This document shows positions 8,346-17,467 of a DNA stretch of 64,000 nucleotides, piece by piece; positions within the stretch are counted from its first letter, which is position 1; each line of letters opens with the position of its first letter. A program made the translations under genes and the position numbers. The notes under the pieces are model-generated. The model worked only from the letters and a program-made list of their open reading frames with translations, ran no database searches and was not told the DNA's origin. This DNA is from Lutimaribacter pacificus (lineage in GTDB: Bacteria > Pseudomonadota > Alphaproteobacteria > Rhodobacterales > Rhodobacteraceae), in assembly GCF_900142185.1 (NCBI RefSeq), contig NZ_FQZZ01000007.1, forward strand, positions 142,955 to 206,954. Reading direction: 5' to 3'.

Positions 8346-9491
8346 ATGAAGTTCAAGATAACCGGGATCGCTGCCGCATGCCTGGCAATGGCCACCTCGG
8401 CTGGCGCGCAAGACATCGATCTGCCTGACGTGATCGCTTGGTCGGCCTATGACACGGGATCGGCCGGTCATGCGCATTCCATAGCCATCGGCAACATGAT
8501 GCGCAGCAAATACGGATCGACGGTCCGCGTGCTTCCGGGGCGAAACGACGTCTCGCGGATGACGCCGCTCAAAAACGGGACGGTCGATTATTGCCTGTGC
8601 GGCATCGCCTCCTATTTCGCTGCCGAAGGGGTTTTCCTTTTTGCTGCGCCTGAATGGGGCCCGCAGCCGATCCGCGCGGTGCTTCAGGCTGTCGGCGACT
8701 ACGGTCTGGGTGTCGCCGTCGCGGCCGATGCCGGCATCGAGACGATTACGGACCTCAAGGGCAAACGGGTCGGTCGCGCCGTCAGTTCGCCGGCGATCGA
8801 TGTCAACATGGAGGGGCTGCTGGCCTTTGCGGACCTGACATGGGACGACGTGGAGGCAGTGGAATTCTCGGGCTATGTGAACACGCTCCAGGGCATTCTC
8901 GAAGACCGTGTGGATGCCGCCTTTGCACTGACGACGACCACCGTAAACTACCAGATCGAGTCAAGCCCGCGCGGCCTGAAATGGCTTGAAACACCCGCGG
9001 ACCAGACAGAAGCATGGGAACGCTACACCAGCGTAACGCCCTTCGTGACACCGCATATGGTGTCTGTGGGGCCGGGCATCGACCCTGCCTCCCCACTGCC
9101 CATGGCGCAGTACCCCTATCCGATCCTGGTCACTAACTCCGATCAGGATTCCACCGAGGTGCGCAACATCGTAGCCGCGCTTGACGCAGGGTTCGACGAT
9201 TACAAGGATGCCGCCCCCGGTGCCAATGCGTATGCGATTGATCGCCAGATCCTGTCTTGGGTGATGCCATGGAGCGATGGCAGCGTTGCCTACTTCAAGG
9301 AAAAGGGTCTGTGGACACCGGAAGCCCAGGCAAACCAGGACAAATTGGTGGAACGGCAAGAGGTGCTCTTGCGGGCCTGGGGCACATTTGTCGGGGACGC
9401 TCCAGAGGGTGAAGAAGAATTTGCCGCTGCATGGATGAAAGCCCGTGCCGACGCACTGGAAGCGGCCGGCCACGAAGTCTTTTTCCGCTGA
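8346..9491 (+). CDS. TAXI family TRAP transporter solute-binding protein
   Basis: A 381-residue periplasmic binding protein of the TAXI type, the receptor for TRAP transporters with a fused membrane subunit. A signal peptide (MKFKITGIAAACLAMATSAGAQ) ends at about residue 22. The mature part has the TAXI layout, with GHAHSIAIGNMM near the N-terminus and DLKGKRVGRAVSSPAIDVNM in the middle. The start is fixed by the strong AAGGAGGAG at 8331-8339. The gene directly downstream encodes the matching permease. The ligand is probably an organic acid fed to the adjacent dehydrogenases; this is inference. Confidence 0.9.
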   Translation: MKFKITGIAAACLAMATSAGAQDIDLPDVIAWSAYDTGSAGHAHSIAIGNMMRSKYGSTVRVLPGRNDVSRMTPLKNGTVDYCLCGIASYFAAEGVFLFAAPEWGPQPIRAVLQAVGDYGLGVAVAADAGIETITDLKGKRVGRAVSSPAIDVNMEGLLAFADLTWDDVEAVEFSGYVNTLQGILEDRVDAAFALTTTTVNYQIESSPRGLKWLETPADQTEAWERYTSVTPFVTPHMVSVGPGIDPASPLPMAQYPYPILVTNSDQDSTEVRNIVAALDAGFDDYKDAAPGANAYAIDRQILSWVMPWSDGSVAYFKEKGLWTPEAQANQDKLVERQEVLLRAWGTFVGDAPEGEEEFAAAWMKARADALEAAGHEVFFR

Positions 9492-9559
9492 TGCGACACA
9501 GCGCGGCGCCCCACAGGCGCCTTGCACAAAGCAACGCAGCACAAAACTGGAATACGGGC

Positions 9560-11527
9560 ATGGCACAGGAAACACAGGAAGCGCCGGCGCAACCGACCGG
9601 TATGGGCACCCTGCCCGCGTTTGTTCGCTGGTCGCTCGTCGTCTCGGCGCTGCTTTTGACCGCGGCGTCGGTCAACCATCTGTTCAATCTGGGCTTCTTC
9701 ATGAACGTCCGGTTGCTTGAAATTCACTACCTCTACGTGATGCTTCTGCTGACGCTGCCACTGGTGTTCCTTGTCTTTCCCTGTTCAAAGTCAGATCCTT
9801 ACGGATCGACGCGATGGTGGGATTACTTTCTGGCCCTGCTGGCCCTGATCACCTGCGCCTTCTTTGCCTACTACGGGCGCAGCGTGGTGAACAAAGGGTG
9901 GGATTTCGCCGCTCCTCTTAATGCCGTGATCGCCAGCTTCGCCTTCTGGTTCCTGCTGCTCGTGGCCGCGCGCCGCACCGGCGGCTGGACGCTGTTCGCG
10001 GTAATCCTGGTATTTTCCATCTACCCCATGATCGCCAACTATGCGCCCGGCCCGATCCAGGGCTTCCAGCGCTCGCCCGTCGAAACGGCGATCTTCCACG
10101 CGATGAGCGGCGAAAGTGTGCTGGGCATACCGATGCGCAGCTTTGTCAATCTTGTCGTGGGGTTCATGATCTTCGGCGTTGCGATGCAACATACCGGCGC
10201 AGGTCCGTTTTTTATCGACATCGCCTTTGCCGCGCTCGGAAATGTCCGGGGCGGGCCGGCCAAGGTAGGAGTTCTGACCAGCGGGCTGACCGGTTCGATG
10301 AGCGGCAGCGTGATCACCAATGTGCTGACGACCGGATCAATTACCATTCCAGCGATGAAAAAGGTGGGGTTCAGGCCCACTTATGCGGCGGGGATCGAAG
10401 CGGCGGCGTCGACGGGGGCGGTGCTGATGCCCCCTATCATGGGCGCCACGGCCTTTGTCATGGCGACATTCCTGGCGACCGACTACACCAACATCGTTGT
10501 GGCGGCGGTGCTTCCTTCGCTGTTCTACTTTTTCGGCCTGTTCGCACAAATCGACGCATACTCGGCGCGCAACGGACTGAAAGGCGTTCCGCGCGCCGAC
10601 CTTCCCAGGATCGGCAAGGTGCTGCGCGAAGGCTGGTACTTTCTCGCCGTCTTCGGGCTGCTGATCTGGATGTTGCTCTACCTCAAGCGCGAGGCGATCG
10701 CTCCATTCTATGCGACCGCGCTGCTTCTTGTCCTGAACCAGCTGCTCTCAAAATCACGCTGGGGGCGAAAGGAGCTGATGAATTTTCTGATCGCCACGGG
10801 ACAGTTGTTCGTCGAACTTGTTGCCATTCTTGCGGCGGTCGGGCTGATCGTCGGCGGACTGGCGGTGACCGGGATGTCCGGGACGATCTCGAACGATCTG
10901 CTGTTCATCGCGGGCGGCAACATCTTTCTGCTTCTGCTGCTGGGGGCTTTGACCAGTTTCATTCTTGGAATGGGCATGACCGTGACCGCCGCCTATGTGA
11001 TTCTGGCGGTGTCGCTGGCACCCGCCCTGGTCGCCGGCGGGCTCGATCCGATCGGCGTCCATTTATTTATCCTTTACTGGAGCATGCTGAGCTATATCAC
11101 CCCCCCCGTCGCGCTCGCGGCTTTCGCCGCGGCGGCCATCGCCCAGGCCAAACCCTTTGCGACGGCCTTCGAAGCGATGAAGCTTGGAAGCATCGTCTAT
11201 ATAATTCCCTTCTTCTTCGTCCTTGATCCGGCGTTCATCCTGCAAGCCGGTCCACTCGAAAGCCTGCTTACGGTTCTGCGCGCCGGTCTCGGCATTCTGC
11301 TGATCTGCGCCGGTATTCAGGGGTATCTGTTTGGCGTCGGGCGGATCGAAACCGGACTGCCAGGAACAATCGCCCGCGTCCTTCTTGGTATTGCCGGTCT
11401 GGCCTTCGCCTTTCCCTCGAACGCGGGTCTGGCGGTTCCGATCCTCGGCGCGGTGGGCGCAGGTGCCGCTATGGCGGCAGTGGCTGTCGCTTTGGTGATG
11501 GTCTCGGCCAAGCAGGAGACAGCGTAA
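9560..11527 (+). CDS. TRAP transporter fused permease (DctQ-DctM type)
   Basis: A roughly 655-residue polytopic membrane protein with many hydrophobic helices. An N-terminal set corresponds to the small Q subunit and a long C-terminal part to the M subunit. Family signatures include GGPAKVGVLTSGLTGSMSGS (about 230-250), GVLMPPIMGATAFVMA-like GAVLMPPIMGATAFVMATFL, and ILGMGMTVTAAYVILAV near residue 470. Such fused permeases work with TAXI binding proteins, here encoded immediately upstream, and use a sodium gradient. The ATG at 9560 is preferred on codon use; an in-frame ATG at 9491 overlaps the previous stop and would add 23 residues. Confidence 0.9.
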   Translation: MAQETQEAPAQPTGMGTLPAFVRWSLVVSALLLTAASVNHLFNLGFFMNVRLLEIHYLYVMLLLTLPLVFLVFPCSKSDPYGSTRWWDYFLALLALITCAFFAYYGRSVVNKGWDFAAPLNAVIASFAFWFLLLVAARRTGGWTLFAVILVFSIYPMIANYAPGPIQGFQRSPVETAIFHAMSGESVLGIPMRSFVNLVVGFMIFGVAMQHTGAGPFFIDIAFAALGNVRGGPAKVGVLTSGLTGSMSGSVITNVLTTGSITIPAMKKVGFRPTYAAGIEAAASTGAVLMPPIMGATAFVMATFLATDYTNIVVAAVLPSLFYFFGLFAQIDAYSARNGLKGVPRADLPRIGKVLREGWYFLAVFGLLIWMLLYLKREAIAPFYATALLLVLNQLLSKSRWGRKELMNFLIATGQLFVELVAILAAVGLIVGGLAVTGMSGTISNDLLFIAGGNIFLLLLLGALTSFILGMGMTVTAAYVILAVSLAPALVAGGLDPIGVHLFILYWSMLSYITPPVALAAFAAAAIAQAKPFATAFEAMKLGSIVYIIPFFFVLDPAFILQAGPLESLLTVLRAGLGILLICAGIQGYLFGVGRIETGLPGTIARVLLGIAGLAFAFPSNAGLAVPILGAVGAGAAMAAVAVALVMVSAKQETA

Positions 11528-11528
11528 T

Positions 11529-11942
11529 ATGAGCGCACAAGACGGCAGACCGGACATCCCCGCCCCGTTCAACGCATTGCTCGGCGTGCGCTTCGTCTCG
11601 TGGTCCGATGGCAAAGCCGAGCTGCGGTTGGCCATCGGACGCGATCACCTGAACGGCGCTTTTTCGGTGCATGGCGGTGTCTACGCGACCATGCTGGACA
11701 ACGCGGTCACCTTTTGCGCGGCCTACGCGGGGGATGGCCGCCCAGGTCATCGCTGCCTTACGCTTTCGCTTACCACCAGTTTCGTCGCCCCGGCGACCGA
11801 AGGAGACACGCTGACGGCCCGCGCGCGCATTGTCGGGGGCGGACGCAAACTGGTTTTTGTACAGGGCGAGATCTTCAATCAGGACGGGCACCATCTGGCC
11901 CATGGCGATGCCGTGATCAAGCGGCTCGCACCACCGTCGTGA
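11529..11942 (+). CDS. PaaI-type hot-dog thioesterase
   Basis: A 137-residue hot-dog fold protein of the PaaI/YbgC-like thioesterase group. It has LLGVRFVSWSDGKAELRL, the active-site helix region FSVHGGVYATMLDNAV at about 45-60 and a following strand CLTLSLTTSFVAPATEGD. It starts one base after the permease stop, with CAGGAGAC upstream. Such enzymes hydrolyse stalled acyl- or aryl-CoA esters and thereby free CoA. Its position in a beta-oxidation operon fits that role. Confidence 0.87.
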   Translation: MSAQDGRPDIPAPFNALLGVRFVSWSDGKAELRLAIGRDHLNGAFSVHGGVYATMLDNAVTFCAAYAGDGRPGHRCLTLSLTTSFVAPATEGDTLTARARIVGGGRKLVFVQGEIFNQDGHHLAHGDAVIKRLAPPS

Positions 11943-12002
11943 CCACCTGAGTGAACCGATGGTGAGCGAGACCAAACAAACGAAGGACAAAAGGAGACAG
12001 AA

Positions 12003-12779
12003 ATGATCAACCCGATGGCATTGGACAATCAAGTGGTTATCGTCACAGGCGCCGGACAGGGTATCGGCCGCGGTGTGGCGGCGCTGTCGGCAGAGCTGGG
12101 CGCCAAGGTCGTGGTGAACGATCTGAACGAGGACGGCGTCAAGGAAACCGCCGAACAGATCGGTGGCAATGCCCGCGCCATCGTGGGGAATGTGGCCGAC
12201 CCGGACTTTCCCGGGAAGCTCGTGAAATTCGCCTTCGACGAATTCGGCGACATCAACGGGCTTGTGAACAACGCCGGGATCGTGCGCGCCGCGATGATCC
12301 ACAAGATGGACCGGGCCACCTGGCAACAGGTCATCGACGTGAACCTCACCGGTGTCTTCGCCTGCCTTCAGGCCGTGGGGACCTATTACAAGGACCGGGT
12401 CGAAAAAGACCCCGAAAGCGCCGCGCGCCGTGCCATCGTGAATATCTCATCCGATGCCGGGCGTCGCGGCACCATCGGTCAGATCAATTATGGCGCGGCA
12501 AAATCCGGGGTTCTGGGCCTGACAATGAGCGCCGCGCGTGAATGGGGCCGTTACCGCATCAACGTCAATTCAGTCTGTTTCGGAATGGTCGAGACACCAA
12601 TGACTGAGACCATCCGCTCTGAAAAATTCGCCGACAGGTATATGGCGCAGATTCCGATGGGACGGATGAGCACCCCTGAAGAAGTCGCGCAGCCCGTCTG
12701 TTTCCTGTTGTCCAACGCGGCATCCTATATCACCGGCCAGCACCTGAGCGTGAACGGTGGCTTCCACATCGGGTTCTGA
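12003..12779 (+). CDS. SDR family oxidoreductase (FabG-like, probable 3-hydroxyacyl-CoA dehydrogenase)
   Basis: A 258-residue classical short-chain dehydrogenase. It shows the NAD(P)-binding TGAGQGIGRG near residue 16, NNAG at about 89-92, a catalytic Ser in NISSDAG and the Tyr/Lys pair in NYGAAKSG. The C-terminus SVNGGFHIGF is also typical. A purine-rich AAAAGGAGACAG precedes the ATG. In this operon it would oxidise a 3-hydroxyacyl-CoA, or another secondary alcohol made by the hydratases, to the ketone used by the DUF35/thiolase-like pair immediately downstream. Confidence 0.9.
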   Translation: MINPMALDNQVVIVTGAGQGIGRGVAALSAELGAKVVVNDLNEDGVKETAEQIGGNARAIVGNVADPDFPGKLVKFAFDEFGDINGLVNNAGIVRAAMIHKMDRATWQQVIDVNLTGVFACLQAVGTYYKDRVEKDPESAARRAIVNISSDAGRRGTIGQINYGAAKSGVLGLTMSAAREWGRYRINVNSVCFGMVETPMTETIRSEKFADRYMAQIPMGRMSTPEEVAQPVCFLLSNAASYITGQHLSVNGGFHIGF

Positions 12780-12780
12780 G

Positions 12781-13176
12781 ATGGCCGGCATTGGACAAGG
12801 CCCAGGGCCGGACGCCGTCTTCGCCGCGAAGCTGGCCGAGGGCGTCTTCGAGATTCAGAAATGTGGCGGCTGCGGCACCCATGTATTCCATCCGCGCGTG
12901 ATCTGTCCGGCCTGCGGCAGCGCGGATCTGGGATGGTTCGCGCCAACCGGGAGGGGCACCGTCTATGCGCGAACGGTCGTGCGCCGAAAACCGGAACGAG
13001 GCGGCGATTACAACGTGGTTCTGGTGGACCTGGAGGAAGGGGTACGAATGATGTCGCGCATCGACGGTATCGCGCATGACCAGATTGTCGCCGGGCTGAA
13101 AGTAACCGCGTCGATCGGCGAAGGCGCCGAAGGTGACCCCGCCGTGGTTTTCCGGCCAGAAGGAGAAGCAAATTGA
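12781..13176 (+). CDS. Zn-ribbon OB-fold (DUF35) protein, partner of the adjacent thiolase-like protein
   Basis: A 131-residue DUF35-type protein: a rubredoxin-like zinc ribbon with CGGCG and CPACGS (Cys pairs at about residues 26-29 and 40-43) followed by an OB fold (TGRGTVYARTVVRRKP, MMSRIDG). These proteins bind acyl-CoA and form complexes with thiolase-like or MaoC-like enzymes, as in ChsH2-Ltp2 of actinobacterial steroid catabolism. The gene sits between the SDR (one base gap) and the thiolase-like gene (four-base overlap). This argues for a functional DUF35/thiolase pair. Confidence 0.9.
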   Translation: MAGIGQGPGPDAVFAAKLAEGVFEIQKCGGCGTHVFHPRVICPACGSADLGWFAPTGRGTVYARTVVRRKPERGGDYNVVLVDLEEGVRMMSRIDGIAHDQIVAGLKVTASIGEGAEGDPAVVFRPEGEAN

Positions 13177-14318
13177 GTTTACGGGGAAAAGCCGCCATCG
13201 TCGGTGCAGCGCTGGCAGGCTGCGGCGAGGCCCATGGCAAAAGCTCGATGGAGATCACAATCGAGGGGGTGCACGGCGCGCTTGCCGATGCGGGGATCGC
13301 ACTTGGCGAGGTCGATGCCGTTGCCACCTGCCAGCCGCTGGATATGCTGTCGGGTCTTACACTGGCGCAGGAATTGGGCTTGAACCCCAGGTTCACGATG
13401 AACAACCGCATGGGCGGCTCGTCGTTCCTGTCGCACACGCTCTGGGCCGCGATGCTGCTCGAATTGCGGCTCGCTGATACCGTGTTGATCTGCTACGGAT
13501 CGAACCAGCGCACCGCCTCGGGCAAGCTGATGACTGCGCTTGGCCTGCCGACCTACGAGGCCCCCTACCGACCGTTGTTCCCGCTGTCGTCCTATGCGCT
13601 GGCCACAGACCGTCACATGACGCAATTCGGCACAACGCGCGAACAGCTGGCCGACGTGGCGGTGGCGGCCCGGGCCTGGGCCCAAAAGAACCCCGACGCT
13701 TTCATGCGCGATCCTCTGACGCGCGAGGATGTCATCGCCTCGCGGCCGGTTTCCGACCCTCTGCGGGTGCGCGACTGCTGCCTTGTGACCGATGGCGGTG
13801 GCGCGATTGTGATGCGCCGGGCCGAGACGGCCAAGGATCACCCCAGACCTCCGGTGTATTTGCTGGGCGGCGGCGAGGGCACGACGCACCGCGACATCTC
13901 CGAAATGGCGGACCTGACCGTGACCGGCGCTGCGCAATCAGGGCGAACGGCCATGGACATGGCGGGTGTCAAACCCGCGGACATCGACGTGGTCCAGCTC
14001 TACGACGCGTTCACCATCAATGTGATCCTTTTTCTAGAAGATCTGGGCTTTTGCAAGAAAGGCGAAGGCGGTGCGTTTGTGGCGAACGGCGGCATCGCGC
14101 CTGGCGGCCACCTGCCGGTCAATACCAATGGTGGCGGCCTGTCATGCGTGCATCCCGGGATGTACGGCATCTTCACGCTGGTCGAGGCGGTGCGGCAACT
14201 GCGCGGCGATGCTGGCGATCGCCAGATCGGCAGTGCCGAACTGGCCCTGGCCCACGGCAACGGCGGTGTCCTGTCCAGCCAGGTGACGAATATCCTGGGC
14301 ACCGAAGCCACCCTCTGA
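13173..14318 (+). CDS. Thiolase-like protein of the SCP-x/Ltp2 type without the canonical nucleophile
   Basis: A 381-residue thiolase-superfamily protein starting at TTG, which overlaps the stop of the DUF35 gene (TTGA) and has AAGGAGAAG upstream. Family motifs are YDAFTINVILFLEDLGFC at about 278-295, GGLSCVHPGMYG and the C-terminal HGNGGVLSSQ. In ordinary thiolases a Cys nucleophile sits in the region occupied here by NNRMGGSSFL (about residue 75-84), and a second Cys near the C-terminus is also absent (LSSQ). Loss of both is a known trait of the DUF35-dependent aldolases, so a retro-aldolase or other C-C cleavage role is more likely than classical thiolysis. A close paralogue lies at 31404-32555. 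Confidence 0.87.
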   Translation: MSLRGKAAIVGAALAGCGEAHGKSSMEITIEGVHGALADAGIALGEVDAVATCQPLDMLSGLTLAQELGLNPRFTMNNRMGGSSFLSHTLWAAMLLELRLADTVLICYGSNQRTASGKLMTALGLPTYEAPYRPLFPLSSYALATDRHMTQFGTTREQLADVAVAARAWAQKNPDAFMRDPLTREDVIASRPVSDPLRVRDCCLVTDGGGAIVMRRAETAKDHPRPPVYLLGGGEGTTHRDISEMADLTVTGAAQSGRTAMDMAGVKPADIDVVQLYDAFTINVILFLEDLGFCKKGEGGAFVANGGIAPGGHLPVNTNGGGLSCVHPGMYGIFTLVEAVRQLRGDAGDRQIGSAELALAHGNGGVLSSQVTNILGTEATL

Positions 14319-14339
14319 ACAGACGAAGGAAGCAATGAA

Positions 14340-14363
14340 GCGGCCCTTCTTGCGAAGGGCCGC
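14340..14363. terminator. Hairpin between convergent operons
   Basis: A perfect 10-bp stem (GCGGCCCTTC / GAAGGGCCGC) with a TTGC loop lies between the thiolase-like gene and the convergent dctP gene. No clear U-tract follows on either strand. It could end both transcripts. Confidence 0.65.
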
Positions 14364-14386
14364 TGTGTATTCAGGCCTGAAACGGC

Positions 14387-15520
14387 TCAGTTCGGGTAGG
14401 TTGCGAAGTCGATCTTGGAATAAATCTCCTGACGCAGAAGGTCTGCATAAGGCTGATGATTGTCCCGGATCGGTTGCAGCGGCTCAACCAGACCGTGCCA
14501 TTTCTCGATCAGCTCGCGATAGGTTGCGATCAGCGGTTCCGGATCTTCGATGCCGCGTTCCTCGCGCGAGATGCGGGCGATCTCTTCAAGATCGGCGGTG
14601 CGGAAATCAATGAGATCCTGAAGAAACTCAGGCGACGGCTGGTGTACCTGCAGGCCAAGCCCACCCGCCTCTTTCAGCACGTCGAGATCGTCGGTTTCGT
14701 AGTACACCTCGGTCTGCGCCACGGCCTCGGGTATGTTCTTGACGAATTGCTCGCGTTGCTCCGGCGAAAGTGAGATCCAGAATTTCGGGCCGGCGGCAAA
14801 GATCGAACCGGAATGATAGGTGCCCAACGGCAACTCCGTCAGGTGCTTGGCAACCTCGATCAGACTGTGCCCCTTGAGCGCACCGACCGGCTGCACCGCA
14901 GCGGTGACGACACCGTGGCTCATCGTGTCGTACATCTCGCTCGACGGCACGTTTACCGGCTCTGCCCCAAGGCGTGTCGCCCAGCGGTCCCAGACCGACC
15001 CGCCCGTGCGCAGCTTGACCCCTTGCATATCGCTGATTTCGACGATCGGCTTGGTGGTCAGCAATACATAAGGCGCAGTGCTGATCCCGCTCAGCGCCAC
15101 CATGCCGTTCTTTGCGAACTCGTCCTTGCACGGCTGGCAGTGCAGCATCACGAATTCGCTGGTCGCGCCGGCCATGGCATAGTGGTCCTCGCCCAAAAGA
15201 GCGAGATCGGCGACGAGCTGCGCATAGGGCATTTCCGACCTGAAATAGGTCAACGCCAGCAGACCTACATCGGCGACGCCGTCGCGCAGGCCGGACAGTG
15301 TTGGCTTGGGGCCAAGCAAGGCGCCGCCGGCAAACAGCTTGAAGTCGAAGGCATCCGGAAATTCAGATTCGGTCATTTCGGCAAAGGCGGCATGGCCACG
15401 CGATGTCGCGTGATTGGGTGACGTCCAGTTGGATATAGTCACCCGCTTTTCGGCCAGGGCCGGTGTCGCCGCTAGAACGGTCGTCGCCGCCAGCGCGGCA
15501 AACGCATTGGTCAGTTTCAT
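14387..15520 (-). CDS. dctP: TRAP transporter substrate-binding protein (DctP family)
   Basis: A 377-residue periplasmic binding protein of the DctP/TRAP type with a signal peptide (MKLTNAFAALAATTVLAATPALA). The middle contains GVKLRTGGSVWDRWATRLGA, which corresponds to the DctP region with the carboxylate-binding Arg, and PSSEMYDTMSHGVVTA. It is the last gene of an eight-gene minus-strand operon, after dctQ and dctM. The catabolic genes upstream (two crotonases, a CoA-transferase, two dehydrogenases) suggest that it captures the carboxylate these enzymes degrade. Confidence 0.92.
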   Translation of the reverse strand: MKLTNAFAALAATTVLAATPALAEKRVTISNWTSPNHATSRGHAAFAEMTESEFPDAFDFKLFAGGALLGPKPTLSGLRDGVADVGLLALTYFRSEMPYAQLVADLALLGEDHYAMAGATSEFVMLHCQPCKDEFAKNGMVALSGISTAPYVLLTTKPIVEISDMQGVKLRTGGSVWDRWATRLGAEPVNVPSSEMYDTMSHGVVTAAVQPVGALKGHSLIEVAKHLTELPLGTYHSGSIFAAGPKFWISLSPEQREQFVKNIPEAVAQTEVYYETDDLDVLKEAGGLGLQVHQPSPEFLQDLIDFRTADLEEIARISREERGIEDPEPLIATYRELIEKWHGLVEPLQPIRDNHQPYADLLRQEIYSKIDFATYPN

Positions 15521-15543
15521 GTGGTCTCCTCCTCTTTTTCAAG

Positions 15544-15563
15544 ACCCCGCTATTGCGCGGGGT
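15544..15563. promoter_or_regulatory. Intercistronic stem-loop between dctM and dctP
   Basis: ACCCCGC at 15544-15550 pairs with GCGGGGT at 15557-15563, between the dctM stop and the dctP ribosome binding site. Such hairpins often protect or partly terminate mRNA so that the binding protein is made in excess over the permease. This role is inferred. Confidence 0.5.
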
Positions 15564-15586
15564 TCGTCACGGCCGGGATGGCCAAA

Positions 15587-16894
15587 TCAGTTGCCGAGCT
15601 CTGGCAGGAACATGATCAGTTCGGGAAAGGCGACCATGATGATCAGGACCACCACATCCGCAGCCAAAAACCACAAAACACCCTTGAAAATCAGTGAAAT
15701 CGGGACCGCATCACCGACGATGCCCTTGATCACGAACACGTTCAGCCCCACCGGTGGGGTGATCAGAGCCATCTCGACCAGCTTGGTTGCAAGCACGCCC
15801 AGCCAGATCAGGCTGATATGGTTCGCCTCGTAGATCGGCAGAAGGATCGGCAGCGTCAGCAGCAGGATGCCCAGCGGATCGAGGATCATGCCCAGCAGAC
15901 AAAAGATCACGGCCGTGCCGAAAACCAGCATCACATAGCTGGCCCCCATATCAATCACCAGGTCGGTCATCGCTTCGGGGATACCGCTGATCGCCAGAAA
16001 CCTCGAAAACAGGTTGGCACCGACCGCGATGATGAAGATCGCCGCAGTCATTTTTGCAGTGTCCATCAGCGCGATCCTGGAAACTTTCCAGTTCAGGGTG
16101 CCGCGCGCCGCCGCAATCACGAAGGACAACGCCGCCCCGACAGCCCCGGCCTGCGTGGGTGTGAATATCCCGGTGAACAGACCGCCGAAAACGCCCACCA
16201 CCAGCAAGATCACGGGCCATGTCTCGCTCAGGGCCTCCAGCCGTTCGGACCATGTCGCGCTTTCGTCGAGCGACGGCGCGAGCGCGGGATTGATCCACAC
16301 ACGAACGATGATCACGGCCCAGTACCCCAGCATCGTCAGTACGCCCGGCACGATCGCGGCCAGAAACAGCTTGCTGATCGCGACCTCGGCAAAAATACCG
16401 TAGATGATCAGAAGGATGCTCGGCGGGATGAGCGACCCCATGGTGCCGGCTGCGGCAACCACGGCGGTACTCAGCCCGGGATCGTAGTCGCGCTTCAGCA
16501 TTTCCGGCACCGCGATCCGGCCCATTGCCGCGGCGCAGGCCAGGCTGGAGCCGGCCGCCGCCGAAAACAGCGCCGCGCCGCCCACGCTGGCGACCGCCAG
16601 CCCGCCCGGCAGGAATGACAGCCAGACCCGGGCGGCCTTGAAGATCCCGCGCGTGATGTCGGTCTGGTAACAGACGTATCCCATCAACAGGAACATCGGG
16701 ATCGAACTGAGGGTCCAGTGCGCGGCAAAATCATAGGGCACCGCCGTCAGCAGGCCGAAAGCCGCGCCGCTTCCCAGCATCGCCCAGAACCCGAAGAAGG
16801 ACACGATACCCAGCGCGACCGCGATCGGAACGCGCAGCAAGACCAGCAGGATGACAGAAACGATGCCGCAAAGGCCGATCTGGAAAAAGCTCAC
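15587..16894 (-). CDS. dctM: TRAP transporter large permease (DctM)
   Basis: A 435-residue membrane protein with the DctM pattern: MSFFQIGLCGIVSVILLVLL at the start, a conserved FSAAAGSSLACAAAMGRIAVPEM block, then PPSILLIIYGIFAEVAISKLFLA and a long series of helices. It forms the ion-coupled translocation pathway with DctQ, encoded 10 bases upstream, and takes substrate from DctP, encoded downstream. Confidence 0.93.
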   Translation of the reverse strand: MSFFQIGLCGIVSVILLVLLRVPIAVALGIVSFFGFWAMLGSGAAFGLLTAVPYDFAAHWTLSSIPMFLLMGYVCYQTDITRGIFKAARVWLSFLPGGLAVASVGGAALFSAAAGSSLACAAAMGRIAVPEMLKRDYDPGLSTAVVAAAGTMGSLIPPSILLIIYGIFAEVAISKLFLAAIVPGVLTMLGYWAVIIVRVWINPALAPSLDESATWSERLEALSETWPVILLVVGVFGGLFTGIFTPTQAGAVGAALSFVIAAARGTLNWKVSRIALMDTAKMTAAIFIIAVGANLFSRFLAISGIPEAMTDLVIDMGASYVMLVFGTAVIFCLLGMILDPLGILLLTLPILLPIYEANHISLIWLGVLATKLVEMALITPPVGLNVFVIKGIVGDAVPISLIFKGVLWFLAADVVVLIIMVAFPELIMFLPELGN

Positions 16895-16904
16895 CGTTCC
16901 ACTC

Positions 16905-17426
16905 CTATTCGTACATGTCGTGATTGGGGCCGGCCATGCCAGCGTCGGTGAAAGGCCTCTGGATCAGCTTGGCCAGCAAGAGCAGAACCATCAGCCCCGC
17001 ACCAAGAGGCAGACAGAAGCGACCGGGCCAGACGGTCACCGCCGCCATGCCCATGGATTGCTCGCCGATGAGGTATTTTTCGACGGCATCGATCCAGGTC
17101 TGCCAGGTGAGCAGCCCGTAGAACACCGCAGACAGCGCCAGAGCCAGCATGTCGAGAGCGGTCCTCGCCCCCGTCGGGAGCAGATCGTGGATCAGGTCGA
17201 CCTTGATGTGCTCGTTGGTGTATTCGACGAAGGGAAGCGGCAGAAAGACCAGCCCGACCATGTAATAATACGACACGTAATCCACCGTGCCCGGCAGGGG
17301 CTCGGCGATGAACTGGCTCAGGATGACATCGAGCGTGACGTGGACCATCATCAGGGCCGCCAGGGCAGTCGCAATATAGGTGATAATCCGCGACACCCTG
17401 CCAAGTCGTGCAATGACTGTTTCCAT
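16905..17426 (-). CDS. dctQ: TRAP transporter small permease (DctQ)
   Basis: About 173 residues with four predicted membrane helices (IITYIATALAALMMVHVTL, VDYVSYYYMVGLVFLPL, LDMLALALSAVFYGLLTW, FCLPLGAGLMVLLLLAKLI). This is the size and layout of DctQ. The ATG at 17426 is chosen because GGGAAGAG lies just upstream; a longer frame beginning at 17471 would overlap the previous gene. It lies directly before dctM. Confidence 0.88.
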   Translation of the reverse strand: METVIARLGRVSRIITYIATALAALMMVHVTLDVILSQFIAEPLPGTVDYVSYYYMVGLVFLPLPFVEYTNEHIKVDLIHDLLPTGARTALDMLALALSAVFYGLLTWQTWIDAVEKYLIGEQSMGMAAVTVWPGRFCLPLGAGLMVLLLLAKLIQRPFTDAGMAGPNHDMYE

Positions 17427-17467
17427 CACTATCTCTTCCCTGTCGTAAAAAGGGCCAATCCGCTTGG

